From Geminicoccaceae bacterium (lineage in GTDB: Bacteria; Pseudomonadota; Alphaproteobacteria; Geminicoccales; Geminicoccaceae): a stretch of DNA of 10,918 nt. How positions within the stretch are numbered: position 1 is the first letter of the stretch; each line of letters starts with the position of its first letter. The notes under the pieces are model-generated. The model searched no databases, was not told the origin of the DNA, and worked only from the letters and a program-made list of their open reading frames with translations. The stretch is from positions 1 to 10,918 of the forward strand of contig JAGREZ010000475.1 in NCBI GenBank assembly GCA_020446285.1, written 5' to 3'. A program made the position numbers and the translations under genes. Of the stretch, positions 6,274 to 10,918 are shown in pieces.

Positions 6274-7659
6274 ATGCCACGTTTTTTCTGGATCGCACTT
6301 GCCGCGGGATATGTTCTGGGCCTTGCCGGTGCCGCTTTCGTCCTGCCGCCATCGTTTCTCGTTCCCATCCTTGGCCATATGGCCGCAATCGCGCTGATTT
6401 CCACCGCTCTGCTCGGAGTCTATCTCCTTCGCCGCCAGCGTGAAGGGGCGCTCCCGGAAGGACATGTCATGAATTTCGATTCCCTGCGTCTCGTGGCTCG
6501 AAGGATCGCAAGCGAGCTCATGGGGATCATCGGCATGAGCGGTGACGGCCGGACCACGGTCGATGCCCTCGACATGCGCGACTGGCAACCCCACCGCCAT
6601 GCGGGGCACCATCCGTCCGCCATCGCGGCAGAGGATCGCGAGCCCTTCAGGTCGCTCGCCAAGCTGACGGACGCTGCCTTCGACGACATGCCTGAAGACC
6701 GCGAGGTCGTTTCGGGCAAGCCGGCAAGGACGGCCGCGGCATCACGGGTGCCGGCCGGGATCGAGGGGTCGCCCGCCACCCGCCACAGCGAAATCCGCAC
6801 TCGCAAGAAGGGTGATACCACCCGCTCGCGTGTCGCCGCCGGCAAGGCGGAGCCTGCCGAACGGCCGGCGGCGGGCGGTGCGCGGAGCGGGCTTCGCTGC
6901 ATTGCATCGCCGCTGGTGATCGTTCCGCAGCGGCGCTGGAATGGTCTGCATGTCGAGGGGCGGCTCGCGACATCGCCGAAACGTTCGGTCGGACGAGCCC
7001 AGCTCATCCGCCACAAGGTGCCAAAGGATCAGCTGCATCGTTTCGACGCGGCCGTCCTGCAACGCGCGGTGGCGATGATGGAGACCCATGCGGCGGATCT
7101 CATCGACCGCGAGCTCGTCGCCGAAGCATCGCTCGCGGCGCTCGGTGATGGTGCATTGCTGCATCGCCTCGACAGGCTCGCCGCCGATCCCCTGACCGGC
7201 GCCGTCGAACTCGTGATCGTCGTCGGCATGGACGAGGCGCGTCGCCTGCTGCCGAAGCTGCCGGCGTTGCCGCAGAATTTGCGCATCGGCATCCGCACCG
7301 ATGATCCGGGCGAGATCGATGTTCCCTGGATCGTCCGCAACAAGGTCGCGCGCGTGGCCATGCCCAGCCTCTCGCTTCGCGGACGGGACGCGGTGCCGCT
7401 CAGTCGGGATCCGCTCAATCATCGCCTCGCCTCGCTCGATGATGCGGGAATCCCGATCATCGCTCTCGATGTCGACGAGGAGCGAAGCCTGCTCGATGCG
7501 CTCGACTATCCCGTCACCCGCGCAACCGGGATGCTGTTCGGCCGCCGGTCGGCGGTGATGTCGGATGGAAGCTGCACCTTCTTCACCTTCGACGAGGGAG
7601 CAACGGGCCCGGAGCCGTCCGGGCGAAAGGCGGTGCGGGCAGCTGTCGAGGTCGATTGA
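6274..7659 (+). CDS. Membrane-anchored protein with degenerate EAL domain
   Basis: The 461-residue product has two hydrophobic segments near the N-terminus (about 5-25 and 28-52) separated by a very short turn. A charged, probably disordered linker (about 100-205) and a C-terminal region (about 205-430) that I read as a worn EAL (c-di-GMP phosphodiesterase) domain follow. The fold is suggested by L-R-C-I-A-S-P-L-V-I-V at 207-217, F-D-A-A-V-L-Q-R-A at 257-265 and I-P-I-I-A-L-D-V at 393-400, then T-R-A-T-G-M-L-F-G-R at 415-424, which sits where AEGVE...QG-x-x-F-G-x-P is expected. The E-x-L metal site, the K-x-D motif and the AEGVE glutamates are missing, so it should not hydrolyse c-di-GMP. The architecture recalls Caulobacter TipF, a c-di-GMP receptor with two membrane segments and a non-hydrolytic EAL domain. 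That is only an analogy. The start ATG 6274 is preceded by GGGG at an 11-base distance, a poor ribosome binding site. Confidence 0.72.
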   Translation: MPRFFWIALAAGYVLGLAGAAFVLPPSFLVPILGHMAAIALISTALLGVYLLRRQREGALPEGHVMNFDSLRLVARRIASELMGIIGMSGDGRTTVDALDMRDWQPHRHAGHHPSAIAAEDREPFRSLAKLTDAAFDDMPEDREVVSGKPARTAAASRVPAGIEGSPATRHSEIRTRKKGDTTRSRVAAGKAEPAERPAAGGARSGLRCIASPLVIVPQRRWNGLHVEGRLATSPKRSVGRAQLIRHKVPKDQLHRFDAAVLQRAVAMMETHAADLIDRELVAEASLAALGDGALLHRLDRLAADPLTGAVELVIVVGMDEARRLLPKLPALPQNLRIGIRTDDPGEIDVPWIVRNKVARVAMPSLSLRGRDAVPLSRDPLNHRLASLDDAGIPIIALDVDEERSLLDALDYPVTRATGMLFGRRSAVMSDGSCTFFTFDEGATGPEPSGRKAVRAAVEVD

Positions 7660-7776
7660 GCGTTTCGCGAGCCAAAGCCGCACTCCGCCCGCCGCCTCGT
7701 CCGCCGAACCGTCCTGCACATCATGCCGGATCACGGTTGCGTGAGTGGTCATGACATGAACGACCCGAGCCCCGAT

Positions 7777-7789
7777 GCTGTCTGACAGC
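7777..7789. promoter_or_regulatory. Short inverted repeat upstream of the MBL gene
   Basis: GCTGTC and GACAGC are perfect 6-bp arms around a single T, ending 30 bases before the GTG start of the MBL-fold gene. GTCATGAC, an 8-bp palindrome, lies 22 bases further upstream (7748-7755). These could be operator half-sites. They are short enough to occur by chance. Confidence 0.25.
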
Positions 7790-7819
7790 GTGTTGCGGGA
7801 ACAATCGGGAGGAAGGTTC

Positions 7820-8626
7820 GTGATATCGCGTTCGATCTGCGCCCTGGCGTTCGTTCTGTCGCTGGCTGTATCGGTCATGCCGTCCACCTCCCTCGCGAGG
7901 GGGTGCTTTCCGCTCGCCGGGCGCGAGGCTGGTCCGCAGTTCGCCTCCATGCAGCTTTCCGTCATTCCCGAAGGCAAGACCGTCGAGATCACCTATCTCG
8001 GCCATTCGAGTTTCACGATCGAGACCCGCGAGGGCGTTCGCGCGGTCACCGACTATCATGGCGTTCACGGTGCCGGCGCGCTGCCCGGCATCGTCACCAT
8101 GAACAATGCCCACAATACGCATTACACACCGTTCCCCGATCCCGGCATCGACCATGCGCTTCGTGGCTGGGGCGAGAACAACACGATGGCCGTTCACGAT
8201 GTCGAGGTCGGCGATCTGCGTGTGCGCAACATCCCGACGAGCGTCCACGGGCGTGCCGGCGCGCAGGCCAACAGCAATTCGATCTTCGTCTTCGAGACCG
8301 AGGATCTGTGCCTCGCCCATCTGGGCCACCTGCATCATGTGCTCACCGACACCCATCTCGGCGAACTCGGGATCATCGACATTCTCTTCGTGCCCATTGA
8401 CGGGGCGTACACGATGAGCCTGCCGGAGATGGCGATGGTGGTGCAGCAGATCCGCCCGAAGATCGTCATTCCCATGCATTTCTTCGGCCAGCAGGCGACA
8501 GACCGCTTCGCCACGCTGCTCGGCGACGAATGGCCGATGCAGGAAGCCTCATCCAGCCGGATCGCGTTCTCGCGCGCCGATCTCGGGCAGAGCCGCTTTC
8601 TGGTTCTTCCGCCGGGTCGCGGCTGA
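7820..8626 (+). CDS. Exported metallo-beta-lactamase-fold protein with altered metal ligands
   Basis: The product resembles the UlaG-like (COG2220) branch of the MBL superfamily. I chose GTG 7820 because GGAGG stands 7 bases before it and the protein then starts with a good Sec signal peptide: a basic tip, a hydrophobic core at about 6-20, and likely cleavage after Ala26 (S-L-A). An in-frame ATG at 7775 would put 15 polar residues before the signal. The mature part begins near I-T-Y-L-G-H-S-S-F (57-65). The usual H-x-H-x-D-H block is replaced by N-A-H-N-T-H (96-101), keeping His98 and His101 only. H-L-G-H-L-H-H (167-173) stands where related proteins have H-L-G-D. P-M-H at 218-220 provides the last His. 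The fold is clear but the metal site is not the canonical dinuclear zinc site, so catalysis is uncertain. It follows the EAL-like gene by 160 bases and converges with the next gene 23 bases apart. Confidence 0.8.
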   Translation: MISRSICALAFVLSLAVSVMPSTSLARGCFPLAGREAGPQFASMQLSVIPEGKTVEITYLGHSSFTIETREGVRAVTDYHGVHGAGALPGIVTMNNAHNTHYTPFPDPGIDHALRGWGENNTMAVHDVEVGDLRVRNIPTSVHGRAGAQANSNSIFVFETEDLCLAHLGHLHHVLTDTHLGELGIIDILFVPIDGAYTMSLPEMAMVVQQIRPKIVIPMHFFGQQATDRFATLLGDEWPMQEASSSRIAFSRADLGQSRFLVLPPGRG

Positions 8627-8649
8627 AACGGATTCCGGCAGAGCCCGTC

Positions 8650-9822
8650 TCAGTTCTTCGGCGGATGGGCGAGGATCGCCTTCTCGTTCACCTCGCAGCC
8701 CCAGCCCGGACCCGTCGGCAGATGCAGCATCCCGCCCTCGATCACCGGCGGGCTCACCACCTCGTCCTTCCAGGGCACGTCGTCGATATCGATCTCCATG
8801 ATACGGAAATTGCCGATGGCGGCGCAGAAATGCGCGCTCATCATGGTGGAGAGATTGCCGTAGAAATTGTGCGGGGCGCAATTGACCTCGTAGCTTTCGG
8901 CCATGGTCGCCACCTTCACCCCTTCGAGAATGCCGTTCCAGGGGATGTCGACAATGGCCACATCGGCGGCCTGCGCATCGAGGAAGGGGCGGAACTGGCG
9001 CCGGTGGAAGAGGCTTTCCATGGATGCCACCGGCGTCTGGATCCTCGATCGGATGGTCGCGAGCGCCCTGGGGTCGTAGCTGTCGATTTCCAGCCAGAGC
9101 AGGTTGAACGGCTCGACCACACGACCGACCTCGAGATAGCCCTCCGTCCTGAAATTGAAGTTGAGGTCGAGCAGCAGGTCCGTCTCGTCGCCGACCGCGT
9201 CGCGAAGGGCCCACATCTGTTTTTCGATGATCTCCAGCATGTCACGATCGGCGTTGAGTTCCGGCCAGCCGGGCTGATGGGCGAAGCCCGGCTGGTACAT
9301 CCAGGGCGGATCCGCATCGAAGACGAAGATGTTGGTCTTGAGGGCGGTGAAGCCGCGTTCCTTCACCTGAACCGCCAGTTCCTCCAGATCGGCGAGTGAG
9401 CGGACGGGTTTCATGCCCATCGCATCGGCATGTTGCAGGCGATAGGAGCCGCAATGCGACCAGTAGAGGCGCAGCCGGTCGCGGACCGGGCCGCCGAGCA
9501 TCTCGGCGACGGGAATGCCGAGCGCGCGCGCCTTGAGATCGACGAGGGCGTTCTCGATGGCCGCGATCGCCTGCTGGGCAAGGCCGCCGGGAGCCTGACG
9601 GGTGATGGCGTGCATGAAAGCCACATGCCGCTCGACCGGACGCGGATCGAGACCCACGAGATGCCCGGCGAGCTTGCGGATGACCCCCGTGAGCCCGCCG
9701 CTGCCATAGCATTCATTGTATTCCGACCAGCCCACCGCGCCATCGTCGCTGGTGATTTTCAGGAATGACCAGTTGCGCCAGCCGGCATCGCAATGCAGGT
9801 CGTCGATCCTCGCGATTTTCAT
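8650..9822 (-). CDS. Mandelate racemase/muconate lactonizing enzyme superfamily protein (putative sugar-acid dehydratase)
   Basis: This is an enolase-superfamily enzyme of 390 residues, the normal length. The N-terminal capping domain covers about 1-120 (G-W-S-E-Y at 31-35 is the common G-W-G-E-x motif), and the TIM barrel follows. Metal ligands are Asp219 (L-D-L-N), Glu245 (W-L-E-I-D) and Glu269 (S-M-E-S). The His-Asp dyad is Asp292 and His318 (A-P-H-N-F-Y). The usual K-x-K is K-T-N (162-164), so the second Lys is absent and the dyad is the likely general base. That points to a dehydratase or epimerase of the mandelate racemase subgroup. The substrate cannot be told from sequence. I chose ATG 9822 over an upstream in-frame start at 9912, because GGGGAGG lies just before it and the protein then starts M-K-I-A-R-I. 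It diverges from an SDR dehydrogenase gene, which suggests a shared catabolic pathway. Confidence 0.9.
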   Translation of the reverse strand: MKIARIDDLHCDAGWRNWSFLKITSDDGAVGWSEYNECYGSGGLTGVIRKLAGHLVGLDPRPVERHVAFMHAITRQAPGGLAQQAIAAIENALVDLKARALGIPVAEMLGGPVRDRLRLYWSHCGSYRLQHADAMGMKPVRSLADLEELAVQVKERGFTALKTNIFVFDADPPWMYQPGFAHQPGWPELNADRDMLEIIEKQMWALRDAVGDETDLLLDLNFNFRTEGYLEVGRVVEPFNLLWLEIDSYDPRALATIRSRIQTPVASMESLFHRRQFRPFLDAQAADVAIVDIPWNGILEGVKVATMAESYEVNCAPHNFYGNLSTMMSAHFCAAIGNFRIMEIDIDDVPWKDEVVSPPVIEGGMLHLPTGPGWGCEVNEKAILAHPPKN

Positions 9823-9936
9823 CTCTGTCCTCCCCGTTCTCCCGATGTGCCGGAGTTGACGCGAGAATGGCGTGCGCGACAAGGGAAACCGCGCCCGGAC
9901 CGACCGTATCACGGCGATTGGCGAAGCCGCGGCCGC

Positions 9937-9971
9937 ATGCTACGCCGGATCGACGACGGGGAGCGTAGCAT
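9937..9971. promoter_or_regulatory. 9+9 inverted repeat in the divergent promoter region before the SDR gene
   Basis: ATGCTACGC (9937-9945) and GCGTAGCAT (9963-9971) are perfect 9-bp arms with a 17-base spacer. The downstream arm ends 9 bases before the GGGAGG ribosome binding site of the SDR gene. It could be a regulator operator or, in the transcript, a hairpin close to the ribosome binding site. This is the longest perfect inverted repeat I found in the intergenic DNA of the window. Confidence 0.5.
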
Positions 9972-9992
9972 CATCGGCGAGGGAGGCATGAC

Positions 9993-10757
9993 ATGGGCAC
10001 AGCGAGGCTGTCGGGCAAGCGCGCGCTGATTACCGCCGGTGCGGGCGGCATCGGTCTGGAGATGGCCGGGCTGTTTCGTGACGAGGGCGCGGATGTATGG
10101 ATCTGCGACGTCGACGATACCGCACTCGATGCCACCGGCGGCGCGTATCGAAAAAGCCGTTGCGACGTTTCGAACGAAAGCGATGTCGAGGCACTGTTCG
10201 CCGCGATCGAAGCCGAATGGGGCGGGCTCGACATTCTCGTCAACAATGCGGGTGTCGCCGGTCCGACCGCACCCGTCGAGGCGATCGCACCGGAGGACTG
10301 GCGGCGTACCATCGATGTCGACCTCACCGGCAGCTTCTACTGCACCCGGCTGGCCGTTCCGTGGCTCAAGGTGACGGGCGGCAGCATCGTCAACATGTCG
10401 TCGGTCGCCGGGCGGATCGGCTATCCGCTGCGCACACCCTACGCCGCCGCCAAATGGGCGGTCGTCGGGTTCACGAAAAGTCTCGCCGGCGAACTGGGGC
10501 CGCATGGCGTGCGCGTCAACGCCATCCTGCCGGGGCCGGTCGCCGGAGAGCGGATCCGGGCGGTTTTCGACGCGCGCGCGGTGCAACTGGGCGTCAGTCC
10601 GGCCGATGTCGAGGCGGAGTATGTCGAGAAGGTCGCCCTTCGCAAACTGGTGACGGCTCGCGATATCGCCGAAATGGCGCTCTTTCTCTGCTCCGATGCC
10701 GGTGCCAGCATCAGCGGCCAGGCGCTCAGCGTCTGTGGCGGCATGGAATCGCTCTGA
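9993..10757 (+). CDS. Short-chain dehydrogenase/reductase (SDR), probably NAD-dependent
   Basis: This is a classical SDR oxidoreductase of 254 residues. The cofactor motif is T-A-G-A-G-G-I-G (14-21), with the second strand ending C-D-V-D (38-41). An acidic Asp39 there favours NAD over NADP. N-N-A-G is at 84-87. The catalytic Ser137 (N-M-S-S) and the Tyr150-x-x-x-Lys154 pair are present, followed by V-R-V-N-A-I-L-P-G-P (173-182). The Asn of the usual tetrad (v-N-l-x-G) is Asp110 here. GGGAGG six bases before ATG 9993 fixes the start. It faces away from the enolase-superfamily gene across 170 bases holding an inverted repeat, so it plausibly oxidises a sugar, sugar acid or hydroxy acid in the same pathway. 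The substrate is not determinable from sequence. Confidence 0.93.
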   Translation: MGTARLSGKRALITAGAGGIGLEMAGLFRDEGADVWICDVDDTALDATGGAYRKSRCDVSNESDVEALFAAIEAEWGGLDILVNNAGVAGPTAPVEAIAPEDWRRTIDVDLTGSFYCTRLAVPWLKVTGGSIVNMSSVAGRIGYPLRTPYAAAKWAVVGFTKSLAGELGPHGVRVNAILPGPVAGERIRAVFDARAVQLGVSPADVEAEYVEKVALRKLVTARDIAEMALFLCSDAGASISGQALSVCGGMESL

Positions 10758-10784
10758 ATGGCGGATCGCTCGGTAGCGTGAATT

Positions 10785-10918
10785 GTGTACGTCCTGAGCG
10801 CGATCGAGCCCGTTCGTTCGGGCGGTATTTTCGACGAGGGGCGCATCGCGAAGGCGCTCATGGGATCAGATGGCAATTCGAGGCGGGCACGATCGTGCGG
10901 TATTTCAAGGATTGCGGC
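10785..10918 (+). other. Possible start of a further gene, running off the window, perhaps frameshifted
   Basis: After the SDR stop codon, a frame opens at GTG 10785 and stays open to the end. It has gene-like third positions up to about 10862. Beyond that, the frame one base earlier looks more gene-like (W-Q-F-E-A-G-T-I-V-R-Y-F). No ribosome binding site is visible and I recognise no family, so this is a weak coding signal, not a gene call. It could also be intergenic DNA. Confidence 0.2.

Noticed and set aside
6742..7992. Minus-strand open frame of 416 codons opposite the EAL-like and MBL genes
   Set aside because: It spans two plus-strand genes and the gap between them and has no domain features. 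The plus frames have membrane, signal-peptide and fold signatures.
8530..9399. Plus-strand open frame of 289 codons opposite the enolase-superfamily gene
   Set aside because: It overlaps the end of the MBL gene and is antisense to metal-ligand motifs. It is a shadow frame.

Overview
The window is GC-rich bacterial chromosome, very probably from an alphaproteobacterium. The reasons are the high GC at third codon positions, the Lhr-type helicase with an adjoining PdeM phosphoesterase, and a possible CtrA-like palindrome. This assignment rests on gene content and composition only. No mobile element, CRISPR array, tRNA or rRNA gene is visible.

Layout: (1) Bases 1-343 hold no convincing protein gene. 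They hold the 3' part of a structured RNA with several hairpins and a strong intrinsic terminator at 175-205, then a weaker terminator for sufE on the other strand. (2) sufE (minus, 790-344) and a class I glutamine amidotransferase (plus, 877-1590) diverge from an intergenic region with a perfect 7+7 inverted repeat. (3) A minus-strand DNA repair block runs 6190 to 1597: an Lhr-family DEXH helicase, the PdeM-type metallophosphoesterase overlapping it by 4 bases, then a class I photolyase 50 bases further on. The photolyase ends tail to tail with the amidotransferase, 6 bases apart. (4) Divergent from the helicase is a two-transmembrane protein with a strongly degenerate EAL domain (6274-7659). 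The shared promoter region holds an AT-rich TTAACG-GG-CGTTAA palindrome. (5) An exported metallo-beta-lactamase-fold protein (7820-8626) has unusual residues at its metal-ligand positions. (6) A mandelate racemase/muconate lactonizing enzyme superfamily protein (minus, 9822-8650) and an SDR dehydrogenase (plus, 9993-10757) diverge around a 9+9 inverted repeat. They look like two steps of a sugar-acid or similar small-molecule pathway. (7) The last 160 bases have no gene I can name.

The clearest functional group is the repair block: helicase and phosphoesterase are translationally coupled, and the photolyase lies in the same direction. The usual ligase and exonuclease partners of this helicase/phosphoesterase pair are not in the window. 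The parts least explained by known families are the 5' structured RNA, the degenerate EAL protein, the MBL protein with altered ligands, and the operator-like repeats in the three divergent promoter regions. I do not see a clearly new multi-gene defence or mobile system.
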